In this document: in pieces, positions 52,109 through 61,274 of the stretch | Position numbering within the stretch: the stretch's first letter is position 1 | How the letters are laid out: each line of letters opens with the position of its first letter | NCBI RefSeq assembly: GCF_008329435.1 | Contig: NZ_NPKN01000002.1 | Coordinates: 372,001 to 436,000, forward strand | DNA: 64,000 nucleotides | Reading direction: 5' to 3' | DNA from: Rhodanobacter sp. T12-5 | GTDB taxonomy: Bacteria; Pseudomonadota; Gammaproteobacteria; Xanthomonadales; Rhodanobacteraceae | Notes under the pieces: generated by a model | Database searches by the model: none | What the model was told of the DNA's origin: nothing | The model's input: only the letters and a program-made list of their open reading frames with translations | Made by a program: the position numbers and the translations under genes

Positions 52109-52600
52109 CTATTTCGTGATGACTACCGGATGCATCGGCGCCAGTTTCGCCAGCAGTTTGTTCTGCGCGCGGAAAGGCACCTTGTTCTTGTCCATCGCCT
52201 TCTGCAGATCCTCGACCAGCGCGTTGAAAGCAGCGCGGTTGATGCCGAGGTTGCGATGCACCCTCTCCATGTCCTTGCCGGTATACGTGCAGGGGCCATC
52301 GAGGATCACGCAGAACTGGTCGACCAGCTCCAGCTTGATGTGTTCGCGATCAGTGTCGGCGAAGTATGGGCGCGTGCGCGCGTCCGCCATCAGGTTGACC
52401 ATGAAATCGTCCATCAGCGTGACCAACCCCGGCTTGCCGCCGAACTGATCGAACACCGGTCGCAGCGCCGGGTCGCGCGGCGCGCTGGCGGCCATCGCCG
52501 CGGACTGTTCCGGCATCGGTACGGCGTTTTGCGCCATGGCAGCCTGCGTAAACAGCATCGCCATGGCCATCACGGCGGCATGCAGGGAATACTTGAACAT
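52109..52600 (-). CDS. exported group 1 truncated hemoglobin
   Basis: A 163-residue protein with a Sec signal (MFKYSLHAAVMAMAMLFTQA, cut after AMAQ). The globin part has RPYFADTDREHIKLELVDQF and GPCTYTGKDMERVHRNLGIN, where the His of ERVHRNLGI is the proximal heme ligand. Most group 1 globins are cytosolic; this one is exported, so it would meet NO, O2 or redox partners in the periplasm. ATG 52600 has AAGGAG at good spacing. Third gene of the five-gene operon. Confidence 0.88.
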   Translation of the reverse strand: MFKYSLHAAVMAMAMLFTQAAMAQNAVPMPEQSAAMAASAPRDPALRPVFDQFGGKPGLVTLMDDFMVNLMADARTRPYFADTDREHIKLELVDQFCVILDGPCTYTGKDMERVHRNLGINRAAFNALVEDLQKAMDKNKVPFRAQNKLLAKLAPMHPVVITK

Positions 52601-52643
52601 GGGTGTGCTCCTTGGTGGGCAGAATGACGAGAAGGGGTGACGC

Positions 52644-53558
52644 TCAGAATCCGACTTGCACCGAGGCGTACAGCCCGCGCTGGTGATCCTTGATGACGAT
52701 GTTGCCGAGGTCGGCATACGCGAGCGTCAGCGACACATGCTTGGTCGGTGCCCACGCGACAAACGCGTCGTACCAGTCGTCTTCCTTGGCGATGCCAAGA
52801 TTGTTCGGCTTCTGCCGGTACTCCGCGCCGACCGCCCAGTTGCGGCTGAGCAGGTACGCCACAGACCCTTCGAACTCGGGCTTGTATGAGTTGTTCTTGT
52901 CGCCGCCAAAACCCAGGATGCCGATCTGGTTGGCCTTGGTGAAACGCACCGTGGCATTCACCAGCAGGCTCTGGCTGAGAAACAGCTTGGTCGCACTGAC
53001 GTAGTAATCGGTGCCCTGATCGGACTTGGCGCCCACGAAGGCCAGCACCGCTGCCTGATTGTTCTTCTTGTGCTGGACGCCGATCGAGATCTGCGGCATC
53101 CAGCTGTCCTGATCGAGCACGGCATCACCGGCCAGGCGTACCTTCACCCCAATGATGTTCTGCTTGAACGTGAAACCGCGGCCCAGGCCCAGCGCGGCGC
53201 CGACTTGTTCCGTATCGAAACGCTGCTGCGCGAACGACACCTCCACCCGGTTGTACAGGCCAACCATCGCACCGGCTTCGTTGACGTGATAGTCCGGCAG
53301 GTTGATGTGGGTGATGAACGCGTTGGCGCCAATCTCGTCGCTGGTGCCATAGCCGCCGATCACGGCCCACGGCGTCAGTCCGCCACCGGCCGAACCTTCC
53401 ACCTGCGACACACCGCCGGTGAGCAGCAGTTTGTTGCTGAACGCTGGCGCGCTGTCGCTACCGGCAGCGTCGCCGGCCATGGCCATGGATGAAATCAGGC
53501 AACCACTCAACACCAACCCGATCAGCCAAGCTGTCCGGCCATTTCGATGCCTCTGCAT
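52644..53558 (-). CDS. DUF3034 outer-membrane beta-barrel-like protein
   Basis: A 304-residue exported protein (signal ending about SSMAMAGDA). DUF3034 features: KLLLTGGVSQVEGSAGGGLT, PWAVIGGYGTSDEIGANAFI, EVSFAQQRFDTEQ, and alternating strands ending GLYASVQVGF, an aromatic C-terminus typical of outer-membrane barrels. ATG 53558 has AAGGGG upstream. It neighbours the exported globin in several gammaproteobacteria as far as I recall; function unknown. Confidence 0.85.
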   Translation of the reverse strand: MQRHRNGRTAWLIGLVLSGCLISSMAMAGDAAGSDSAPAFSNKLLLTGGVSQVEGSAGGGLTPWAVIGGYGTSDEIGANAFITHINLPDYHVNEAGAMVGLYNRVEVSFAQQRFDTEQVGAALGLGRGFTFKQNIIGVKVRLAGDAVLDQDSWMPQISIGVQHKKNNQAAVLAFVGAKSDQGTDYYVSATKLFLSQSLLVNATVRFTKANQIGILGFGGDKNNSYKPEFEGSVAYLLSRNWAVGAEYRQKPNNLGIAKEDDWYDAFVAWAPTKHVSLTLAYADLGNIVIKDHQRGLYASVQVGF

Positions 53559-53648
53559 GGAATTCCCCTTTTGACAGCGCGAAGTGCGCGTGTGGCTGGA
53601 TGTACGAAGCGAAGCATCGGGCGGATGCACGATGCGCAAGAGCGTCGA

Positions 53649-54011
53649 TCAAGGCACCACATGCCAGCTTCCGTTGACGCCATCGCCGTCGCGATCACCC
53701 GGCTTGTCGTCTCCCGCGAAGAGGTACAGCGGATGCTTTCGGTAAGCCCATTGGCGGCTGCCATCAGTGCGCGTGGTCACGCTGTAGTCGCCGATCGGCC
53801 TGGCTTGGCTGTCGGCCAGATACGGTGGCCACACCACTGCACACGAGCCGTCGCAGCGGCTGTGACCGGAACTGCCGTCAAGGTCGTAGGTGTACAGCGT
53901 TTGCCCGCCGCTGCCGACCAGCACGCCCTGCGCACCGCGCTGAGGGACGGCGCCGGCCGCGGCGGTACCGGACAACATGAGCAACATGGCGACACGTCGA
54001 AACATTTTCAT
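53649..54011 (-). CDS. COG4315-type secreted repeat lipoprotein-like protein
   Basis: A 120-residue exported protein (signal to about GTAAAGAVP). Two copies of the COG4315 pattern are seen: GVLVGSGGQTLYTYDLDGSS with CDGSCAVVWPPYLA, and WAYRKHPLYLFAGDDKPGDR ending DGVNGSWHVVP. Similar proteins often lie beside ECF sigma factors, as here. No lipobox Cys is obvious. First gene of the five-gene minus-strand operon; its promoter is in the 54012-54215 gap, shared with sigK. Confidence 0.88.
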   Translation of the reverse strand: MKMFRRVAMLLMLSGTAAAGAVPQRGAQGVLVGSGGQTLYTYDLDGSSGHSRCDGSCAVVWPPYLADSQARPIGDYSVTTRTDGSRQWAYRKHPLYLFAGDDKPGDRDGDGVNGSWHVVP

Positions 54012-54215
54012 GGCGGGACCGTCGGCTCAGGCACATTGCCTCATCCCATCTTGTACGCAGCCACCCGCCGGCTGGATGCAGGCATCCGGCGATGCTTGCC
54101 ACCGCGCAACGTCGCCTTCATGCTGAGCAGGCTGTTTTCCGCAGCGTCATGCGTGGCGCACTCGGAATCGCGGCCTTCAATGAGCACGTCTTCATGACCA
54201 AAGGATGCTTCGCCC

Positions 54216-54776
54216 ATGAGTGTCAGCAGCCCCGCCGAGCGTGACGAGCTGAACCACCTGTTGCAGCAGTCCGGGCGCAACGATCAGCACGCGTTTGCCG
54301 AGCTGTACCGGCGCACCTCATCCAAACTGTTCGGCGTATGCCTGCGCATGCTGCGCGATCGCGGCCAGGCCGAAGAAGTGCTGCAGGAAATCTACGCCAC
54401 GGTGTGGCGTCGCGCGGCGAGTTTCGATGCGGCGAAAGCCAGCGCGATCACCTGGCTGGTCACGCTGTCGCGCAACAAGGCGATCGACCGCCTGCGCCAG
54501 CATCGCGAGGAGCCGATGGAAGACCCTTCGATGCTGGATGAAACCATCGACGAGCAGCCCACGCCAGCGGCTGACGCCGAGACCAGCCAGGAACATCGGC
54601 GCCTGCAGCACTGCCTCGATCAACTGGAGCCTCAACAGCAGCGTTCGGTGCGTGAAGCCTTTTTCACCGGAGCGACGTATAACGAATTGGCGACACGCTG
54701 CAAGGTGCCGCTCGGAACCATGAAAAGCTGGATCCGCCGCAGCCTGATGCAACTCCGCACGTGCCTCGATCAATGA
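54216..54776 (+). CDS. sigK: ECF RNA polymerase sigma factor (SigK-type)
   Basis: A 186-residue sigma factor. Region 2: FAELYRRTSSKLFGVCLRML, AEEVLQEIYATVWRRA, ITWLVTLSRNKAIDRLRQHR. Region 4: REAFFTGATYNELATRC and VPLGTMKSWIRRSLMQLRTC. Type is SigK-like, paired with an RskA-type anti-sigma factor through a four-base overlap (54773-54776). Divergent from the globin/cupredoxin operon, which is the obvious target candidate. No clean ECF promoter was found by eye in the shared gap. Confidence 0.92.
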   Translation: MSVSSPAERDELNHLLQQSGRNDQHAFAELYRRTSSKLFGVCLRMLRDRGQAEEVLQEIYATVWRRAASFDAAKASAITWLVTLSRNKAIDRLRQHREEPMEDPSMLDETIDEQPTPAADAETSQEHRRLQHCLDQLEPQQQRSVREAFFTGATYNELATRCKVPLGTMKSWIRRSLMQLRTCLDQ

Positions 54777-55564
54777 ACATGCCCATCGAAGACGGCAACA
54801 ACAATCTGCGTTACGCCGAGTACGTGCTCGGCGTGCTCGACGCCGACGCGCGCGCAGAAGTCGCCCATGAAGTCCTGGTCTCAGGCGAAGCAGCGACTGC
54901 GGTGGCCTTGTGGCAGCGTCGCCTGATGCCGCTGGCCGACACGATCGGCGACGTCACCCCAGCGCCGTATGTATGGGCGCGGATCCATGACGCGCTGCAG
55001 CTGGATGCACCTGCCAGGGTGACACCACGCAAGGGCTTGTGGGACAACCTGCAGCTGTGGCATTGGCTCGGCATCGGCGCCAGTGCGCTGGCAGTTGCAC
55101 TGCTCGTCGTAGTATCGCTGCCGCGGCCGACGCCCACGCCTGCAGTGGTCAGTGCCGGCTACATGGCCGCGACCATCCAACAGGACAACGGCTCTACCGG
55201 CTGGACCGCCACCATGGACTTGCAGCACGCCCGCATGGTCGTGGTACCGGCGACGCCGGTCGCGTTCGCACAAGATCGTGCACCCGAACTGTGGCTGATT
55301 CCGGCCGGCGGCAAACCCATTTCGGTGGGCATGATCGCGCGCGACAAACCCACCACGCTGGTGCTCGATCCCGCACTGCTGGCGCAACTTGGTCCGACCG
55401 CCGCGCTCGCCGTTTCGGTCGAACCGATCGGCGGCTCGCCGACCGGTCAGCCGACCGGTGCCGTGATCGCCAAGGGCGCGATCGGCACCGCACCGAATGC
55501 CGTGGGCAAGGTGGCGGATACGGGACGCACGCAAGGCGATCGGATCCTGAGGAGCTTGGGCTGA
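54773..55564 (+). CDS. rskA: anti-sigma factor, RskA family
   Basis: A 263-residue membrane protein that should hold the preceding sigma factor inactive. The cytoplasmic N-terminal part is about 95 residues (YAEYVLGVLDADARAEVAHE), with no zinc HxxxCxxC motif. One helix at about residues 100-120 (IGASALAVALLVVVSLP) leads to the periplasmic RskA_C domain (AATIQQDNGSTGWTATMDLQ, PELWLIPAGGKPISVGMI, AVSVEPIGGSPTGQPTGAVI). ATG 54773 overlaps the sigma stop. Confidence 0.92.
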   Translation: MNMPIEDGNNNLRYAEYVLGVLDADARAEVAHEVLVSGEAATAVALWQRRLMPLADTIGDVTPAPYVWARIHDALQLDAPARVTPRKGLWDNLQLWHWLGIGASALAVALLVVVSLPRPTPTPAVVSAGYMAATIQQDNGSTGWTATMDLQHARMVVVPATPVAFAQDRAPELWLIPAGGKPISVGMIARDKPTTLVLDPALLAQLGPTAALAVSVEPIGGSPTGQPTGAVIAKGAIGTAPNAVGKVADTGRTQGDRILRSLG

Positions 55565-55743
55565 TCGATGAGGTCACGCAGGCGCGTGCTTTCCTTCAGA
55601 TCCGAACAATCGATGAGGATGACGGGCTGTTTGCTGCGCACCAGCCAACGGGCCATGGCTTTGCAGGTGTGTTCGCGTTCGGCATGCGGCCAACAACACG
55701 CTGAGCTGGCAATGGGTGGCCGGCTGCGGCCCGGCTGCGGCAT
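55564..55743 (-). pseudogene. IS4-type transposase remnant
   Basis: A short minus-strand stretch reads CKAMARWLVRSKQPVILIDC followed by SDLKE, the region of IS4-family transposases that holds the first catalytic Asp (normally ILVDWSDLKAD). The remaining transposase on either side is missing or out of frame, and the homology breaks at about the rskA stop. No terminal inverted repeats were found. It is a decayed insertion in the 290-base gap between rskA and dapE. Confidence 0.6.
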
Positions 55744-55854
55744 CGTATTTCCATGTGTTCAATCCGATCACCACGCGGCCTCATCGCCTGTTATCGCCGC
55801 CTTGCGGACACGAACAATCCTGGCGACAGTTGTGGTCGGGTCGGGTGTCAACGC

Positions 55855-56988
55855 TCAGACCAGTAACCGCTCACACACTGCCCGATACACGGCCGGCAGC
55901 CGCCGCAACTCTGCCACCTCCACGCACTCATCCACCTTGTGGATGGTCTCGTTGACCGGGCCGATTTCGACGACTTCCGCGCCCATCGGCGCGATGAAGC
56001 GGCCGTCTGAGGTGCCACCGCCGGTGCTTTGTTCGGGATCGAGGCCGCACAGGTCGCGGCAGACGGCCACCACGGTTTCGCGCAGCAGGCCGTCGGGTGG
56101 GGTGAGGAAGGGTTCGCCGGAGAGGTTCCAGTCCAGGGTGAAGTCGAGGCCGTGGCGTTGCAGGACCGCTTCGGTGCGGGCGCGCAGGTCGTCGGCGCGG
56201 CTGGCGGTGCAGTAGCGGAAGTTGATCAGGGCGGTGAGGTCGCCGGGGATCACGTTGTTGGCGCCGGTGCCCGCGTTGAGATTGGAGACCTGGAACGATG
56301 TGGGCGGAAAATCCGCGTTCCCTTCGTCCCAGCGCTCGGCGGCGAGTTCGGCCAGCGCGGGGGCGAAGGCGTGGATCGGATTCAGCGCCTTCTCCGGGTA
56401 GGCCACGTGGCCTTGCACGCCGCGCACGTGAAGCGTGCCGGACAGCGAGCCACGGCGGCCCACGCGGATAAGGTCGCCGAGTTTCTCCTTCGCCGATGGT
56501 TCGCCGACCACGCACCAGTCGATGCGCTCGCCGGTGGTGCGGAAGTGTTCGACCACGCGACGCACGCCGTCGAGATTGGTCGGACCTTCTTCGTCGCTGG
56601 TCAGCAGCAGGCCGACGCGGCCGCGGTGATCGGGATGCGCGGCCACGAACTGCTCCAGCGCCACAACCATGGCCGCCACCGAGCCTTTCATGTCGGCGGC
56701 GCCGCGGCCGTATAGACGGCCATTGCGAACGGTCGGTTCGAACGGCGGACTTTGCCACGACGCTTCCGGTCCGCTGGGTACCACGTCGGTATGACCGAGG
56801 AAGATCAGCGTCGACCCGCCGGTGCCGTGAGTGGCCCAGAGGTTGTCCACGTCGCCGTAGCGCAGATGCTGGACGTGGAAGCCGGCGCGTTCGAGCCGGG
56901 TGCCGATCGACGGCAGGCAGCCGGCATCTTCCGGCGTCACCGAACGACGGCGGATGAGGTCACAGGCAAGTTCGAAGACGTCGGACAT
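55855..56988 (-). CDS. dapE: succinyl-diaminopimelate desuccinylase
   Basis: A 377-residue M20 metallohydrolase in lysine/diaminopimelate synthesis; it converts N-succinyl-L,L-DAP to L,L-DAP and succinate. Zinc sites: His/Asp of [33 protein letters not shown], catalytic Glu pair in [17 protein letters not shown], and [23 protein letters not shown] 56988 ([20 protein letters not shown]) is the family start. Together with dapD 2 kb upstream it forms the local DAP set. Confidence 0.95.
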   Translation of the reverse strand: MSDVFELACDLIRRRSVTPEDAGCLPSIGTRLERAGFHVQHLRYGDVDNLWATHGTGGSTLIFLGHTDVVPSGPEASWQSPPFEPTVRNGRLYGRGAADMKGSVAAMVVALEQFVAAHPDHRGRVGLLLTSDEEGPTNLDGVRRVVEHFRTTGERIDWCVVGEPSAKEKLGDLIRVGRRGSLSGTLHVRGVQGHVAYPEKALNPIHAFAPALAELAAERWDEGNADFPPTSFQVSNLNAGTGANNVIPGDLTALINFRYCTASRADDLRARTEAVLQRHGLDFTLDWNLSGEPFLTPPDGLLRETVVAVCRDLCGLDPEQSTGGGTSDGRFIAPMGAEVVEIGPVNETIHKVDECVEVAELRRLPAVYRAVCERLLV

Positions 56989-57031
56989 GGGTATCTGCGA
57001 GGTTCGGTGGTAGACGACGCAGCATACCAAG

Positions 57032-58090
57032 CTAGCTCAGCACGACGCCCAGCAGATGGCCCACGCTGTAGGTGATAGCGGCAGCGGCGGCGGTAATGCC
57101 GAACTGGCGTGCAATGGAGAACAGCATGCTGCGCCCGGTGAAAAGCGAAGTACCGATGCCGATCAGCGCCAGGCCCGCGGCAGTGGAGCACGCGCTGGCC
57201 AGCAGGGCGGCGTGGCCGCCGAGGAAAAAATACGGTGCCACCGGAAACAGCGCGCCGCAGGCGAACAGGCAGAACGACGAGATCGCCGCACCCCATGCCG
57301 AGCCGCCGAGTTCGCCAGGATCGACGCCCAAGTCCTCGCGCACCAGCATGTCGAGTGCCGCGCGAGGCGTTTCGGCGATGTGCTCCGCCAAGTGTTCGGC
57401 CGCGGCCGGCTCCAGCCCCTTCTCGCGGTAGATGCCGGCGATGTGTTGCAAGCCGTCCTCCGGCGCCACGGCCAGGCGTTCGGCGCGTTCGGTGATCTGC
57501 GCCTGGTAGAACTCGCGCGAGCTGTTTACCGACAGCCACTCACCCAGTGCCATCGAACAGGCACCCGCGACCAGGCCGGCCAGACCGGCCAGCAGCACCG
57601 CGCGGTCACCCGACGCCGCGCCGGCCATGCCCATCACCAGGCTGACGTTGGAGACCAGCCCGTCGTTGGCACCGAGCACCGCGGCGCGCAAGGTGTTGCC
57701 GCTCTGCGAGCGGTGGCGATGATGCGGGCCGACCTCCTCCGGCAACGGGAAATGATCGCGATGCCCGCTGCGATCGACCGGCGTGGTGCCGTGGTCGGCG
57801 TGCTCCAGCCGTACTACGGTCGGCATCACGAACTCGGTGCCGAAGCGTTGCGCGAACCAGCTCAGCGCGCGCACGCGCAGGCCGATCCGCGGTGGCGGCA
57901 CGCGTTCGCCGAGTTCGCGCAGGTGCGCCTCCCAGAATTGCGCATTGGCCTGCTCGCCCGCGGCGATGCGCCGGTAGGCGTGGCCCAGCCGCGCATCGGT
58001 GGCCAGTTCGGCCAGTCGCGCGTACAACGCCGCGTTGTCGCGCTCGATGCGCAGGTTGCCGCGGAACCGGCGCGTACGTTGGTCGCTCAT
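57032..58090 (-). CDS. ferritin-like/VIT1 (CCC1) family fusion, metal transporter
   Basis: A 352-residue two-part protein. The N-terminal about 130 residues are a rubrerythrin/ferritin-like helical domain with spaced Glu/His ([38 protein letters not shown]). The C-terminal part is a VIT1/CCC1 membrane domain: [52 protein letters not shown], five helices. Such fusions (MbfA type) export iron using the ferritin-like part as sensor. ATG 58090 ([12 protein letters not shown]) is the likely start. Confidence 0.88.
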   Translation of the reverse strand: MSDQRTRRFRGNLRIERDNAALYARLAELATDARLGHAYRRIAAGEQANAQFWEAHLRELGERVPPPRIGLRVRALSWFAQRFGTEFVMPTVVRLEHADHGTTPVDRSGHRDHFPLPEEVGPHHRHRSQSGNTLRAAVLGANDGLVSNVSLVMGMAGAASGDRAVLLAGLAGLVAGACSMALGEWLSVNSSREFYQAQITERAERLAVAPEDGLQHIAGIYREKGLEPAAAEHLAEHIAETPRAALDMLVREDLGVDPGELGGSAWGAAISSFCLFACGALFPVAPYFFLGGHAALLASACSTAAGLALIGIGTSLFTGRSMLFSIARQFGITAAAAAITYSVGHLLGVVLS

Positions 58091-58103
58091 GCCTGCACCG
58101 TGT

Positions 58104-58601
58104 TCAATGGTCGAGTTCGTCGTCGCGCTGGCCGAGATACACCAGCGCAAGCAACAGCACCACGACGAAACGGAAAGCACTTGCCAGCCCGTTCCACTGC
58201 GTGGACATCCACATGCCGAACCATTCGCCGCCGACCGCCATGAAGCCGCCCAGCCACAGCAACAGGCCCAGCGTGAGCCCGGCCACGACGAGGCGTTTGG
58301 CCCGATGGAACAGCGCGCTCGACGCGCGGCGCGCATGCCACAGGCGCCATGTGCCAAAACCGCACAGCACGGCGGCCAGCGTTTCGGTGGCGATGATCAG
58401 CACATAGGCCGCATGCTGCAGCAGCGGCGAATGGATCGCGCGGTAGTGGATGCCGGCGTCGGGAAAGATCGAGTCTATCGCCAGCACGTGCTGCACGAAG
58501 ACCAGGTTGCTGCCGTAGTCGGTGATGTTGCCGAACGCGACCAGCGCCAGCCACAGCGCGATCGTCGCCATCAGCAGGATCTTCGAAAGCCGCATCGGCA
58601 T
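58104..58601 (-). CDS. DUF2165 family membrane protein
   Basis: A 165-residue, four-helix protein of DUF2165: MRLSKILLMATIALWLALVA, FGNITDYGSNLVFVQHVLAI, YRAIHSPLLQHAAYVLIIAT, and EWFGMWMSTQWNGLASAFRF with the W-G-M-W-x-S signature. Function unknown. It lies 13 bases upstream of the VIT1-type gene and one base after the arsC-like gene, inside the dapD-dapE run. Confidence 0.88.
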   Translation of the reverse strand: MPMRLSKILLMATIALWLALVAFGNITDYGSNLVFVQHVLAIDSIFPDAGIHYRAIHSPLLQHAAYVLIIATETLAAVLCGFGTWRLWHARRASSALFHRAKRLVVAGLTLGLLLWLGGFMAVGGEWFGMWMSTQWNGLASAFRFVVVLLLALVYLGQRDDELDH

Positions 58602-58602
58602 C

Positions 58603-58955
58603 TCAGCGCCCGAACAGTTTCTTGAAGCCGTTGTCGCTGAAACCGACGCTCACCATGCCGTCGGACTGCACCACCACCGGGCGGCGGATCAGCGCCGGGT
58701 ATTCCTTCAGCAGCAGCGTCCACTCCGGATCGCTGCCGGGATTCTTGCGCTGCGGCAGCAGGTTGCGCCAGGTGGTGGAGGACTTGTTGACCAGCTTCTC
58801 CCAGCCGCCAAGCCGCGCCGCCCAGTCTTTCAGCGTTGCCGCCGGTACCGGGTTGGCGCGGTAGTCGATGAAGTCGTGCGCCACTTCGAAGCGGGCGAGC
58901 CAGTTGCGCGCCTTCTTGCAAGTGTCGCAGTTTGGAAGTCCATACAAGACGGGGT

Positions 58956-58959
<4 letters not shown>
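58603..58959 (-). CDS. ArsC/Spx family reductase (YffB-like)
   Basis: A 118-residue thioredoxin-fold protein: [20 protein letters not shown] with the CxxC pair, [33 protein letters not shown], and [20 protein letters not shown]. This is the YffB/ArsC-like subgroup routinely found between dapD and dapE in gammaproteobacteria; its role is probably glutathione-dependent thiol chemistry, not arsenate. ATG 58959 overlaps the dapD stop by four bases. Confidence 0.92.
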
Positions 58960-59783
<824 letters not shown>

Positions 59784-59944
59784 GGGCTTGTTCGTCGGGT
59801 AATCGATCGGGGGGCACGGGTCTGGTGCGTGGACCATGAACCTGCGCGTTGCGCGCATGATGCCTGAGCCGGGTTCATCCGTCTTTAACGCGAATCACGG
59901 GACATTGGGTGAACGCGCATTCTTTCACACCCCGGGAGCCGGAC

Positions 59945-60499
59945 ATGAGTCAGATCAAGGTCGCTGTTTTTGTCGGAAGCCTGCGCGTGGGTTCGTTCAA
60001 TCGCCGGCTTGCCCGTGCGGTGGAGAAACTGGCACCTGCCGAGCTCGCATTCCGGCATATCCAGATCGACGACTTGCCGCTGTACTCGCAGGATTTCGAT
60101 ACGGCTTATCCGGCAACGGCCGCTCGCCTGAAGAAGGATGTCGAATCGGCCGACGCATTGCTGTTCGTCACGCCCGAATACAACCGTTCGATTCCCGGCG
60201 TGCTGAAGAACGCGATCGACATCGCTTCGCGCCCTTGGGGCACCAACTCGTTCGCCGGCAGGCCGGGCGCGGTGCTCGGCGCCTCGATCGGCTCGACCGG
60301 TACGGCGCTGGCACAACAGCACCTGCGCAACGTCCTTGCCTATCTGGATGTACCGATGCTGGCCCAGCCTGAAGTGTTCATCCATTTCAAGGACGAGCTG
60401 ATCGCCGACGACGGCACGATCGGCAACGACAGCACGCGGAAATTCCTGCAGGGCTTCGTCGACAATTACGTGGCCTGGGTCAGGCGTTTCGCCGGATGA
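59945..60499 (+). CDS. NADPH-dependent FMN reductase
   Basis: A 184-residue flavodoxin-like reductase: IKVAVFVGSLRVGSFNRRLA with the FMN phosphate loop GSLRxxSFN, LLFVTPEYNRSIPGVLKNAI (the TPEYN signature), and GASIGSTGTALAQQHLRNVL. It reduces FMN, quinones or azo dyes with NADPH. ATG 59945 has GGGAG 9 bases upstream. Divergent from dapD. Confidence 0.93.
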   Translation: MSQIKVAVFVGSLRVGSFNRRLARAVEKLAPAELAFRHIQIDDLPLYSQDFDTAYPATAARLKKDVESADALLFVTPEYNRSIPGVLKNAIDIASRPWGTNSFAGRPGAVLGASIGSTGTALAQQHLRNVLAYLDVPMLAQPEVFIHFKDELIADDGTIGNDSTRKFLQGFVDNYVAWVRRFAG

Positions 60500-60719
60500 A
60501 CCGCGTGGGCGTCGGAAAGACTGAGCTGCCTAGCCACTCCCGGACGCCTTTCACACCTCGTTCCGGCAGAGGAAATTGGGATCTTCAACACATCCCTTTT
60601 CACCGCGCCGAGACGCCCGTGTGTCCATCATCTGCCTGAAGCTCGTGCCGCTGACGCGTGGTCGAAAATCGCCATGCGTCCGCCACGCCACTTCCGTCCG
60701 CCAACAAACGGGGCACGTC

Positions 60720-61004
60720 ATGCGCGAACAGATCAGTGAAGGGTTCATGGTTTTCCTCTCCGATGGCGACGAAGGTATCGGCTCGGTGCGCGAGGTCCGC
60801 CACGGCTTGCCCGAACTGCTCGTCTATATCGAGAACGCCGGCGACTTCGTGGTGCCGCGCTCGGCGATCAAGGCAGTCCACTCCGGCAAAGTGGTGCTGG
60901 ATTTCGACCAGCTGGACCTGCGTCTGCGCAACGCGATCCGCCACGCACGCGACTCGGAAGATCCGAACTTCATATCGCCAGCCTCTTCGTCGGAAGACGA
61001 ATAG
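60720..61004 (+). CDS. PRC-barrel/DUF2171-like small protein
   Basis: A 94-residue acidic soluble protein, MREQISEGFMVFLSDGDEGI, with GSVREV and FVVPRSAIKAVHSGKVVLDF in the strand order of PRC-barrel/DUF2171 domains. The C-terminal stretch LRLRNAIRHARDSED is helical. ATG 60720 is chosen; ATG 60747 would trim nine residues. Function unknown; such barrels often bind RNA or membranes-associated partners. It stands alone. Confidence 0.65.
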   Translation: MREQISEGFMVFLSDGDEGIGSVREVRHGLPELLVYIENAGDFVVPRSAIKAVHSGKVVLDFDQLDLRLRNAIRHARDSEDPNFISPASSSEDE

Positions 61005-61103
61005 GAAAGCGTTCGACCATCGCAGCCGGGACCTTCCCGGCACTGCATCGCCATGACAGCCGCGATGGCTCCGCACCCATCCGGTCACTACCAATCCACT
61101 GCA

Positions 61104-61199
61104 CCGACCGGGTTATGGCCTGAGGATTCGAATATCCCGATCATTGCTGATTGGCCGCTATCCGGATAACGCATGCGCGGTCTTGTCCCGACCGGGTTA
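61104..61199. repeat. direct repeat pair CCGACCGGGTTA upstream of tssA
   Basis: The 12-mer CCGACCGGGTTA occurs at 61104-61115 and 61188-61199, an 84-base period (8 helical turns), in the 270-base gap before tssA. It may be a regulator operator pair; nothing else supports that. The rest of the gap holds only the promoter candidate listed next. Confidence 0.45.
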
Positions 61200-61233
61200 C
61201 AGTCGGTCGGCGACTGGTTTTGCGTCAATAATT

Positions 61234-61242
61234 TGTGATAAT
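61234..61242 (+). promoter_or_regulatory. candidate extended -10 promoter of tssA
   Basis: TGTGATAAT (extended -10 form TGnTATAAT-like) ends 32 bases before ATG 61275. No good -35 stands at 17 bases, as expected for extended -10 promoters. By-eye call. Confidence 0.4.
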
Positions 61243-61274
61243 GCCGGAATCATTCCCGAAAGGCAGTGCAAGCC

